Source: Uloborus plumipes
Taxonomy: Eukaryota > Arthropoda > Arachnida > Araneae > Uloboridae
Reading direction: 5' to 3'
DNA: 64,000 bases
Assembly: GCA_038373865.1 (NCBI GenBank)
Contig: JAXGGA010005807.1
Location: 1-64,000, forward strand
The first letter of the stretch is position 1. Each line of letters starts with the position of its first letter. Position numbers and translations under genes: made by a program. The notes beneath the pieces were generated by a model that made no database searches, had not been told where the DNA came from, and was given only the letters and a program-made list of their open reading frames with translations. Below, piece after piece: positions 23,646 through 35,800 of this stretch.

Positions 23646-23823
23646 TTTAATGAAGTATCCCAATGTTAGCGACCGTAAAACCTGGAGTCCACCAGTTGAT
23701 ATCTCCAGCCGTTGCGTCTGGCATGAATCGATATGTGACGTTAAGTCAACTAGGAGATGGTACCTATGGAAGTGTAATGTTGGGACAGCGGCTGGATACT
23801 GGGGAGAAAGTAGCTATCAAGAG
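23646..23823 (+). CDS. MAK: MAK-like kinase, alternative first coding exon 1a
   Basis: Splice acceptor TTTTTCAG at 23638-23645, donor AG/GTATTG at 23824. The likely start is ATG 23723 ([18 protein letters not shown]), the same N-terminus as vertebrate MAK (MNRY...). An in-frame upstream ATG at 23663 would add 20 residues ([11 protein letters not shown]...). It encodes the glycine loop and VAIK lysine and ends in phase 2 (AG of an Arg codon). Confidence 0.88.
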
Positions 23824-26800
23824 GTATTGCTGGTTGCATAGTACTACAGCACTGATGTAGTTTTTTGTCTTTAAATGTATTTACATATTAATTAATATTT
23901 TTAGTTATTAAGTTTGATGGAGTTTTTATGATTTAAACCATTCCACTGCCCCTCTATTAGAAGCAATGAATTATTTACTGTGTATTTGCTTTTTTTAATC
24001 AGCCGAAATCATGCATTTTTCTTTGTTTTGCAATAACATTATACAAAGATTTTGGAAGTTGGTGAGAATTTGTTTTTTTACATAACACAAAATAAAATTT
24101 TAATGAATTTTTCAGTTTTAAAATGAAACAAAAATTAAGTGCAATGTCTCATTTTGTTGTTTGATAAAGTGTCACTTTTCTTTTGTTTTTTGTCAATAAT
24201 TATTCCGTTTTTGTTTTTAGTTTGAATGAGCTTTTGAAATTTAGCTTCAAGGTTGTAGGGCTTATAAAAATTTCCTACTTTTTTATGTTTTTTTAAAAAA
24301 AGTTATAAATAGTAAGATTTATTGAACAGTTTAGAAAAAAAAGTGAACTAACCAGAATTACATATCACATGGTGAACATGAAATGAGAGTTGTGTTATTT
24401 CCTTGCAGGAAAAAAATCAACTGAGTAATTTTTTGAAGCATAAATTAGTTGTTAAAATTCAAATTAAATTTATTTAATGTTCTTTGTATTGAATAAATAC
24501 AGTATTTAGATATTAATAAAGTCATAAGATATTAATGAATAAAATAAAAATGAATTTAATATGGAGGCGGGTTAAAATTGTTATAAAAACTGAATGAGAA
24601 AGAATATCACAATGATTCAGGAACTGTTTTGTAATTTACTTCATTAATTTTATAAATTTTTAACTCATTAATGCCCAGCATTTTTTTTTTCTAAAGATAT
24701 TTTGTATACTGGTTACAAATAGTGTCTAATGGACAGGAAAAATAGTTAAAAAAATATCTTGTAAAATATTTTTTTTATTAAAAAAAGAAAAATCATCCTT
24801 AAAAAGGGAAGCTAGGGGTAGCTCAAGGGACGATTTTTTTTTCAGGCTATGATATAATATTTAAAAAGACATTTTATGAGAAGAAATAAAACCAGCAATT
24901 AACATAAACTGGGAAGTAGATTCAGAGAACAAGGAAATATTGGTATTGTTGAGTATGAAAGTCAGCAAAGCATTTGTTGTGCAAACCTACACTACATTTG
25001 CTGCATTTCCGATAAGCTTTTTTACTTCAATGGGCACATTAACCTGAAAGCAATATAACGACTTTCCCCATAATACCTAACTCAATCGGGTAGGTACTCT
25101 TGAGCTCAATGCATTCTGTACAGCATCTTCTAAAATAAAAACGAAGAGCCGCACAACTCTTTTTTAGATTGGATCAAGATCTGTAATTCCCGATATTTTG
25201 ATCCATGGGATCCCAATGCAACGTGTACTGAGCAACCATATTTGGTTCGTCAATTTCAATTAATTTCTTTTCGCTATTTGACAATCGCTTAGCCTTTACT
25301 ATAGGATAAACTCCATAAAGATTCAATGCAATAGTTACGACATTGCTATTATTCCATCAAACCAACGTAATATTATTTTACCTGTCACTGTCATTTATTC
25401 AAAACTTCCTTGAACAACGTAACTTTAGTTAATGGGCATTTTTTTATCCGATTTTTGCACAAAACCTTTCTGAGACAAATTATCAAGTGGAGCGCAAGAG
25501 AAGTAAATAAATTGTCACAGTAGAGATCAAAATTGGCATGCTCAGGGAATTCTAAAATTAAATCTGCAACCACTGCCCCCCCCCCCCTTCCAAACAACAA
25601 ATGCATATGCAATCCCTGAATTCTTCATCAAGGTGCTAAGCTTCTGAAACAGCTTAGGACTTCTTCAACAGTCAGACTAAACAATAAAAAAACCCTAAAA
25701 ATGCACTATGGAAAAGTAATTAAATGCAATAAATAATTAGTGTTTTAAAGAATTACATTTTTGAAATAGCTTTCTTTCAAAATTTACCTTGCGTATTTTT
25801 CGTAATTTCAAATTAAAAAAATAAAATATTTAAGAAAATTTTAATTAAATTTATATATTAATTAATTTAATTTAGATTTTTTAAGTTTTAAATATAAAAA
25901 TTATCTATTTTTAGTCTAAAAACATTTACTACCTTCTTTTGAGATAAATTATAGATTCTAAGCAGAAAATCAGCCACGGTTAGTCAATGCAGCCTTTTGT
26001 GCCTAGCGTCCCTTTTTAGGGACGTTCTTAAATTGCTATAAAATCCATAAAAAAATAAAATTTACAAAATTGCAAAAAAAGGTAAACTAAAACATTGATC
26101 AAAGTAGCACATATATCAAACACAAAGAGATTTACTTGTTAATAATTTTAAAAGCTTAGCTTTTTGTTCTTGAGATTGTGAACGATGTAATTTTTGACAA
26201 TGATTGTAATAAAATGGCTACAGAACACACTTTACAAGGGTTATGTGCTGCAATATGTTAATAATGAATTGAAACAATACCAAAGTAAGTATTGAACACA
26301 ACTATTTGGTTGAAATGTTCATTTTTGGAAAATTCAGACACACTTTTTGGACCGTTGCTAAAAAGGGACGCTAGGCATTAATGGGTTAAGCTAATATTTT
26401 TTTTTTTGGTTGAAATATTTTTTCTCTTTAAAATATTTGCCATTAGTAACATATTTTCAGAAACAGCCTTTTCTCTTTCTGATAAATGCTTTCTAACACT
26501 ATGTATTGTTTAGCAACCAACAAAAAGTAAAGTACAATGATATGACATAGTTGGATGTTCAACTTTCTGAACATATGATACAGAATTTATAGTTATTTAA
26601 CTGAAGCATATTTTGTACTTCAGTATTTTGGCTACTGTAATGCAAGAAAATAACTATAGTTAGAAATTTTTAGTGCATGTTTTATTGTGTCATACAAGAA
26701 AAAAAAAAGCTTCTTTCACTGCTTCTTTTTATTTTATTGGCATTATTGTTTTATTTATATTTTCTTTACACTTAAAAAATGCATACAACCCTAACTTTAA

Positions 26801-29800
26801 AGTACAGAAAGTTATTTAAACTAATTTATTTTAACTTTTTGTTTATCCCCTGCACTTATTGCTCAGGTGGTGAGTGATGTCTTTTTGCCAACAAAGCCCA
26901 GCTATGCATGCTGATTTATAAAAATGCCTTAAAATTTATCTTCTTTCAAGAATGGGTATTATGTCTAAGCGCTACAAGTTTATGAACACTCTGGGTAATG
27001 GCACATATGGCACTGTATTACTGGCATACAACATGGAATCGGGGGAGAAGGTGGCTATTAAAAGGTAACTTGGAGCATGCTTTTATTCCCTTTTATTTGC
27101 ATTTCTGTTTTTGTTGCTTTTTGTTGGGTTATTTCCATTATCTGCACTGCTTTATGCTTTGGTTTATAAAATGCAACTGTATGTGTTATCAGTGGTACCA
27201 GGAAATCAGTGCGGGTGCTCAAGCGCAAAATATGGCTTTAGGGCAGCTGTCGTCAACCTAAATGGACTGAAGATCTAAATTCCAAGTTGGTGTGGACATA
27301 AGATTGACTGTGTGTGTGGGGGGGGGGGGAGGGGTGATGCATACACTGCAGATTTAAACGGATTAGTTGCAAATGCAGTTAAGTTGAGATGATGATGAAT
27401 TTAAATTGCAAGTGTTTTGTTCTCGTGTCAAAGAAGACTTTAATACTGATTAAGCTGTTGCTTTGAACTGCCAGATTGATTTTATGTTGAAACACATCAA
27501 AATATTTGTGATAACTATAAAAACTTTAAATAGCCTTTGATTTAGACATTAAACCTAATTTTATTCCTGAAATTAATGTTTTTTAAATTTGTACTCAGAC
27601 AGAAAACAGGGTCAAAACATTACCGCGATTGACTTGAAATGTGCTTGAGATTGACTGGTCGTCCACCGCTGCTTTAGGGATTGGGGAATAAAAAAGGGTT
27701 AAAATTCCTAATTCCGTCTATATGTCAATACTTCAGGTGCTTTTTAATCATGAAGTATGAGATGGAAACCATTAAATATAACTGCTATAATAGGCACTTT
27801 TCTCTACAATGATGACTGTACAAATAAATAACTGACATAAAAACTATATAATACCATGTTTTCATCATATAAATAATAATGAAAGTAGTGATGCTCGCGA
27901 GCACTTTCACACCATTTACATTGGCTGCAAATATAAGTTTTATTAAGGTTAAAACTTTTCCATTATGGTATTTCAATATTGTTAAAGAGTTTTATAATAG
28001 ACATATACTTTTCCATGTTAACTTTAAATGAATTCTAGGTATGGTCTCAAAACAATGATTATTAGCATAGTGCAGAGGATATCGATATGCATAGGCGTAG
28101 CGTGACCAAAAGTTTTTTTTGGGGGGGGAGGGGCACAGGTTAAAAATTTCAGAAGTGCTGGTGGAGCTTTTGACCCCCCCCCCCTCCCCTTAGATTTTTT
28201 CCTTTGATTTATCTCTGAATATTTCCTCTCCGAATTATTATTTTAAGTGCAACAATGAGGGAGGGAGAAGGTCAGGATAAAATATGGTGCACGGGGGACA
28301 CACACTTGGGGGGGGGGGGACACACCCCTTAGAGGCCTTGCATTTAACCTTATTGGCAATCCTAAAGATTGTTTTGACTAAAAAAATTCCTTCTAGACGA
28401 TAATTCTGGGTTCCTTTAGTGGATAACCGATAACGAAAACTGAAATAATCTTTCTCAAGATTTTCATCCCTGTTTCAGAAAAGATAAAGAGCCAAACATT
28501 TAAAATTTTAACAGTGGGCCTATATTCCTCCTTGCCCCCCCCCCCCCTCAAACATGTGAGTATAATACTTAAATTTAAAAAAAAAGAAAAAGAAACTGTA
28601 AATGATACTCTGATTGATTATGAAATTAATTATGATTTTCGTTTTGATTTTGCAAAACTTCAGGTTCTAAATTCTAAGTGTCCATCAAGTTGGGGGGGGG
28701 GGGGCACGTGCCCCCCTGTGCCCCCCCCTGACGCTACGCTTATGTTGATATGTGGTGCATACTTTATTTTTATCTTACTGTTTATTAGTTGCTAACACAA
28801 CAAAGGTATTAGTAAAAATACTAGTGTAGCTTTATTCATGCTACTGAAAAAAAGCCCTAGGAATTGTTTTACGATGAAGTATGGGAACAAATAAATAATG
28901 TTTCAAAATATTTTCATTCCTATTTATTAAATGAATGTTGTCAATGCACAACAACAAAGCATAACTTTCTGGCTTGGATATTTATAATCAGATAGTCGGT
29001 TTATGTTTACATGACAATGTTTGTTTAAATGACAATTGAGGAGCCGTGGTGGCCCGAACGGTAAGGCATCGGACTCGTGTCCGGAGGGACCCGGGTTCGA
29101 TCCCAGCCGATCAAAGATCCACTGTCTTGATTAATGGTGGCTGGGAGGCATTAAAAATGTCGTGGTCACAAAGTCCTCCAAGTGAAACGATACCTCTGGG
29201 GGGTGCTGGGCCTAGGGTTTGCTCGACCCTAGGTTCTAGTTCAAAATTAAGAACAGAGCGCTCTTCAGGGTCCTATTCCGGTTAAACCACGAAGCTGTGG
29301 TAGGTACAGGGGACCCTGGAGTGTGAAATGAAATGAAATGACAATTGATGTTTTTGTTCAGCAATATTACAATATATGGATGTCTCATCGTCTATCATCA
29401 TCATTGTGAAAAATGGATTCTTTGTTTTAACCACAACTCATTTGCGTATATATGGTCCGTGGAATTTTTTGTTATTTATGGTGTCTAATCTAACTATCAA
29501 AGTAACTTGAAACACCCGTCTGCATCAAAGCCATGAAAGGCTTAGATTCTTCAAAAAGTATAATGAAATGTTTAAACAAATATTTTCCACATCAAATTTT
29601 AAACACTTTTATTGCATTTTAAAAATACCTAATTTATATTATACCTTCTTATTTACAATTAATTGCTCTTAAACGAATTCCTCCAACCTAATGCAATTAA
29701 AAGAGAAAAATCTTCAAAGATTGAATGATGATAATTGATATGTAATGTTAAGCATCTAAGTTCTATAAAATTACTTAAAATTTATGAGAATTCATTAAAC

Positions 29801-32800
29801 TTTATGTTATGTATATGAAACCTTTTTGTCCATTGAAATAAAAGGTATATTTCTTGTGTTTGACCTATTTGAAATTTTTGAAAATTTAGAATGAAAAAGA
29901 AATATCACTCTTGGGAAGAATGCATGAATCTGAGGGAAGTAAAGGTATGATTTACTGTTTGTTTGTTCTATTGAAGATAAAATAAAATAATTAAGCTCAC
30001 AAATATGGAATATAGAATATGTATATAAAACATCATTATTACTATTATTTTGATTTTTACCCTAAATTTATACTTGTCTGCTTGTACAAGAACAGTACAT
30101 ACCTTATTTAGTAAGGAACAGGATTCGAACATTCACTAGTGCTAGTTTTTTTTAAACACAATTTATACCATGTAGATTTTTTAGTTAAAGTAACTTTTTT
30201 AAATTATTATAAAATGTTTCATATACAGTCGACGCTCGTTATAACGACCACACGTTATAAAGACCATCCTAATATAACGACCGGTGAGAAAATCCCCAAC
30301 TGTATCCTAATATACTCTATGTTCTACCTCTTATAGCGACCACTCGTTATAAAGACCGTTTTCTGTAGGACGGAGACGGTCGTTATATCGAGCGTTGACT
30401 GTATATAAATTTTTTTTCAAACAATTCTACTAGCATGCCAATCCTTTCTCATTGCTATTTTCAGTCTTTGCAGAAACTTAGCCATGCTAATTTGGTGAAA
30501 TTAAAAGAAGTCATCCGGGAAGACAATACTCTTTATTTTGTTTTTGAATATATGAAAGAGAATTTATATCAATTAATAAAAAGCAGGTAAATGGTTCTAT
30601 TTTACTGAGCACTTCATGCATATGTTTTTTTTAATCATTAATCACATAATTTTCTGAGTGATATTTACTGATTTGATGTTTTTTTTTCCCTAGGGATAAT
30701 CCATTTTCTGAAAATGTGATAAAAAATATTCTTTTCCAAATCTTACAAGGTCTGGCTTTTATGCACAAACATGGCTTTTTTCATCGTGATATCAAACCAG
30801 AAAATTTGCTGTGTAAAGGACCTGAGCTCATTAAGATTGCAGATTTTGGTCTAGCTCGTGAGATCAGATCTAGACCCCCATACACCGATTATGTTTCAAC
30901 CAGATGGTCAGTATTAAAACTTTGCAAATTTTTTTCTCAGTTTATCTTTACTCTCGAAATAGACATTTATTTATGTGATTCCATTTTGATTTCTAGGTAT
31001 AGGGCTCCAGAAGTATTGCTCAGGGCAACAAATTATAATTCCCCTATTGATATGTGGGCCGTAGGTTGCATCATGTCAGAACTGTATACATTACAGCCCT
31101 TGTTTCCAGGAAGGACTGAAATTGACCAGATCTTTAGGATATGTTCAATTTTGGGAACTCCAGATCAAGTAAATATTTTTATTTACTAAGAGTGACACCA
31201 ATGAGGAACTAAGTACCCTCCTTGAATCCTTGTGTACCTGTTATTGTAAAGAAAGAATTTTGTCATTTTGTCTTTTAGAGAGATTGGCCTGATGGCTATA
31301 GATTAGCATCAGAAATGAATTTCAAATTCCCTCAGTTCAAAGAAATGCCAATCAGCTCTATTGTCAGGAATGCTGGTCAGGATGGTTGTACATTACTGAA
31401 AGATCTCTTGAGGTGGAATCCTGACAAGAGGCCAACAGCAGTCATGGTAACTACTTGATTTAATATTTTAAACTTGCTCTCTAGTTGAAATTTCCTAACT
31501 GCTTTTGCAATACTTTATGAATTTTTTCGACGAAGATGTTTTATGTATCACTTAAAGCTACTGTTAGTATTTATGCTCCGCCAGTGTAATCTCAGCTTGA
31601 ACTTTGAAAACATTTTTTCATTAATAGAAATTTTGATATCTCTGCTTTAATTTATTAAAATTATTACGGAGGTTTCATTCAACAGTGTGCTATGTACAGC
31701 ACATATTTAAATATTTTGTTTCCTTTTGCTTGAAGATGAAATATTTTTCCACTTATTATGATTATTTTTTAAAAGTCATGTATTGTTGTATTGACCACAT
31801 AAAGAAGTTTTCTTATCTCCTAAAAATATAGTTTTTCTTTTTTTAGGCTGCTCGTTATCCTTATTTCCAAAGTGGTTTTAAGCCCATGGCTCAGACAAAT
31901 CGTCGTGTTTCTGCCTTTAATCGGCACCTTCCAGATTCATATCAAGATATTTCGAAATTGAAACCTTCAGAGGTATGTTATTTGTATGCATTTACTTAGG
32001 ATATAATTGATGCTTCTGTTATAAGTATTTAAAAATCACTGCAAAGTATTTAAATCATTTTTATAGAATATTCTTTTGTAAACTTAAGCATCAAAATGGT
32101 ATTATTCTTTCTTAATCATATGATTCTTCCCTCATTTATTTTACTGTCGAAATATTTCGATAATTTTGGTGCATATTTAGGTTAATGTATCTTTTGTTAC
32201 TTCAAATCTTTCACAGGAAAAGTCGGCGTATAGAAGACGATGGGGTGGTCAGTTGACGCATGAAAATGAGCCTTCAGATTCTGAAAATAGCATTGATAGG
32301 GAAAAAATGTAAGTTTAATTTTATGTACGCAAGTTTGTGGTCATAAATGATTCCTTATTCAGTTGAGATGAAATGCTGTAAATTAAGGCTTTTATTAATA
32401 TTAAATTTTGAATCACTCGACGGTTTTAGTATAAATCAGATAGAGTTCTTTGCTTAAAGGCAGAATGCAAAAAATGCTGCAGGGATGAAGTGCTTTTAAA
32501 ATCCAGAACAGGCTAGGCTTTAAAAGGCCGCCCGTTTGATTCTAGCAATTGTGGACTGTGAGTGTAAAGCTTATCATTGAGTCCCTGGGAGTAGCATATT
32601 TATTTGGTTTTAACCTTGTATAACTTTAATTGTAAGTTGTTTTGTTCAAAATATGCATTACATATTGATCTTCAGTGCCTGGTTAATTCTTTGCTACACT
32701 GGTGACCTTAGACACATAATCTGGCATGATGCTGGTTCTTGTTAGCAGTGTTCTGGAGGCAATTTAGTTTGATACAGAACTTTCAGCTAAGATAGCTGTT

Positions 32801-35800
32801 CTCTTTTTCTTTGAGGTGGAGTTAACGACTTACTTTAGATATTTTTTTTTCTTAATATGTTTCAAGTTGTGAACGTACTGTTTCATGTTAGTATGAAAAC
32901 AAACAAAAAGTTAAATAATTCAACATGAACTAGCTGGTGAAAATGCAGTGTAATAGGGTTTCTGTGCAAGTACCTAATTTTTCACCAAATAAGACTAGTA
33001 TGAAAACAGAGCTAAATTATTCAACATGAAGTAGCAGTTGAAAATGCTGAATGTAATAGGGTTTCTGTGAACATAAAAATTTGGAAATGGCAGGCAAAAT
33101 CTTTAAATGCACTGATTTAGTTGTAAACTCAATACAAAAGCAAACTATTAAACCATGATTGAAAATTCAGAACAATTGCAAGCTGAAGGTTGAGGAGCAC
33201 ACAATGTTATTTAAAACACGTAAGTGTTCAGTATTTCCAAATCAATTTTGTGGGCATGAACAATTTAAAGTTGCTGGAATCCTGTCCTGAATCTCCCTTG
33301 AAACTTGTATTACATATTGTTTTGCATCTCCTTTTCATTGTGGCAACCTAGTGCAAAGGTATGTCAGGGGACGTTACTCAATTTTTGCATCAAGTAGTTT
33401 TTCATAAGTTATTTTTCCCCATAGCATACATCAATCCATTTCCTGTTCTCAAAATAGTTATTTGTGCCACTTGGTGGGATTAGTGAGAGAAACTTCTCGT
33501 TACATTTTGGTTCCTTCATTGTATGCAGCTGTAGAAGTATTGTAATTGAGAAAGATTTTACCTTTTATAATTTTTTAACTGATTAAAAAACATTTAATCA
33601 GTATAGAAGGAAGTTGTTTTATATCCTCGTTATTATTATTACAGTTAAACACCCTTAAAATGAAATACTGCTAAGATAAAATTACATTTTCAATTCCTTT
33701 CCTATTGTTTGTTATGTATTATTTGTCAGATAAGACAGGTTATAGTTCAGTCAAATTAACTTTCAAGGTACCTTGGGGTTCGTTTTAATGAGGTTCAACT
33801 GTATTTTGCAGTAAAATGTGTTCTGCGATCTTGGAGGAGAGTCCTATCTGCTTTGCTCAAGAATTTGAATTTTAGGCCCGGATTTAGGATTGTAGTCGAT
33901 AAATATATTTATCAGAATTTTTCTGTTTCTATGATAGTGATGGTTAAATCCAAAACATATAGTATATTCTTGTAAATAACAGTAAGATTATAAAAATGAA
34001 TTTTATTTAATCTCAAAAAACTTTAAACAATTACCCATTTTCGCACATTTGAAGATATATTTTACATAAAAGAGTGGCTTGAAGTTCTTATCAAATTCAA
34101 AAAACAAATTTCAAAATATCCACTAAGACAGAAGATGTAAACTTAGAGAATTTTTTTTGGCTCTGTCCTACTTTCTAACTCTAATTGTTTTGAAAAAAGA
34201 TTATAAATTTAAATTTGATTAATATAGATGTAGTAGATGAAAATTAATTATTTTTTGAGTACCTTATGACTTATTTTTTTAAATGAGAAGCAATTATATT
34301 TATATATCCTAAAATACACTGCATATATTTACAAGTTTGCATTTTAACTAAAATGTGTGTGCGACAATAGAAACTATGTGGGAATTTTTTTTCTCTCTCA
34401 CTATGGTTGTATTCAATTTTATTCGCATAGCAGAAAATTATTCCTAAGAAAATTATCCCTATACTAAAGAGCAACTTAACTTGACAGAACGTCACTACGG
34501 GCGTAGCCTATAAGAGCTCACAAGCAGTCAGTGATCTCCTTTAATTTGCCAAGTAGGCTGTGACTTTTTATCTAGCTCGTTTGTCATAGGCTAACGCAGA
34601 AGTGGCCAACCTTTTTAGGGAGAGTGCCACTATCTGGAGAAAAAAAGCTCAGCATGCCACATTGTGTTTTTCCAACAAATTGAAAATTTTCACAAAGTTC
34701 AAAATAAATTATTTGTTGGCTGACTATGCAATTCTTCTCCAAATAAAACATTTTTTCTCGCACATCGGAGTAATCGAAATTAAAATGATAATAAAGAAAA
34801 AACAATTCCGAAATTAAGAGTTGTCATTAATAAACACTTTTTAGGTTCTGTCATTTGAGTTATGCTTAAAATAGAAACAAATAATATGAAACATTCTATT
34901 CTAAAAAGTAAGCAGCTTGTACTTAATGTGGTTTATGAGTCTGTATCTTTTTTGCCAAGTCCTTGATTTTAGGATTAGTTCTTGAGAATCCTAAGAAGTT
35001 TAAGTGTTTTAAGTGCTATCAATTATGTAATGTTTAATGGTATTTAGATTTTTATGCATTCATAACAGAAAATATTTCTTAAGAAACATATTTTGAACCA
35101 AATTTACAACAGCACCAGAAGGCAAAAGCGTGTAAATGTAGAAAAAAAAATTGTTGGTACAAATTTCCAAAATAAGGTGGATGACTTTCTGTTGAAGTAA
35201 GCTCTTATATTTGATTATCAATGCAAAAGGTCAGTAATTCCGATTTTGATTTCAGGAGGGTAACAAGTAGTGTCTTGCAGAGAAATAGACAAAAAATTTG
35301 AAAGATCAGCTTTTTTTCTATCATTTTGAAAATTGTCAAACCTAACACTGAATGAATACTTAAAATAGGTGTAAAATTTTCTCCATATTTCATTCCAAAA
35401 TTATTAATTTTTTGTTGCTACTTTCAGTACAATTTTAAATGTTTTATTCTTTTTTTGCCCAAGTTGAGAGAAAGAAACTGAAGTTTCATTATAAAAGAAT
35501 GTAGATGGCCTATACTGGTTTAGGAAACTTTTTTTCTGTGTACAATCTTAAATTTTAATTATTTAAACGCCGGATAATAAGCAATGAAATAGCTAATTTC
35601 AATCCCTATTCTTCATTCTAAGTAGCAAGTCCTCATTGCTTTCCTTCCAGATATTTTAAAAAACACACCCACTACAATTCTAAAATCTTATGCCTATCTT
35701 TCCTTTGTATAGTTATAGCACCATGTCAATGAAAGAGTAACTTGCTATACTCTTCTCTTTCTCCGGGGAAAAGTTCACTAAACATTCAGATCTCTAATTC

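Noticed and set aside
29040..29115. Possible tRNA gene
   Set aside because: It is the head of a SINE with a 13-bp target duplication; stems are imperfect.
30716..31189. A single 157-codon frame that could be taken as a short kinase gene
   Set aside because: It runs through a GT-AG intron (30907-30996) that happens to be open. The flanking exons and family alignment show it is exons 4 and 5 of the MAK-like gene.
31570..31592. CTCCGCCAGTGTA as a Tc1-type terminus in the kinase gene
   Set aside because: Only one short end, no partner and no transposase nearby; chance or a tiny remnant.
35205..35393. 62-codon minus-strand frame as hAT transposase
   Set aside because: No dimerisation or DDE motif could be matched; too short.
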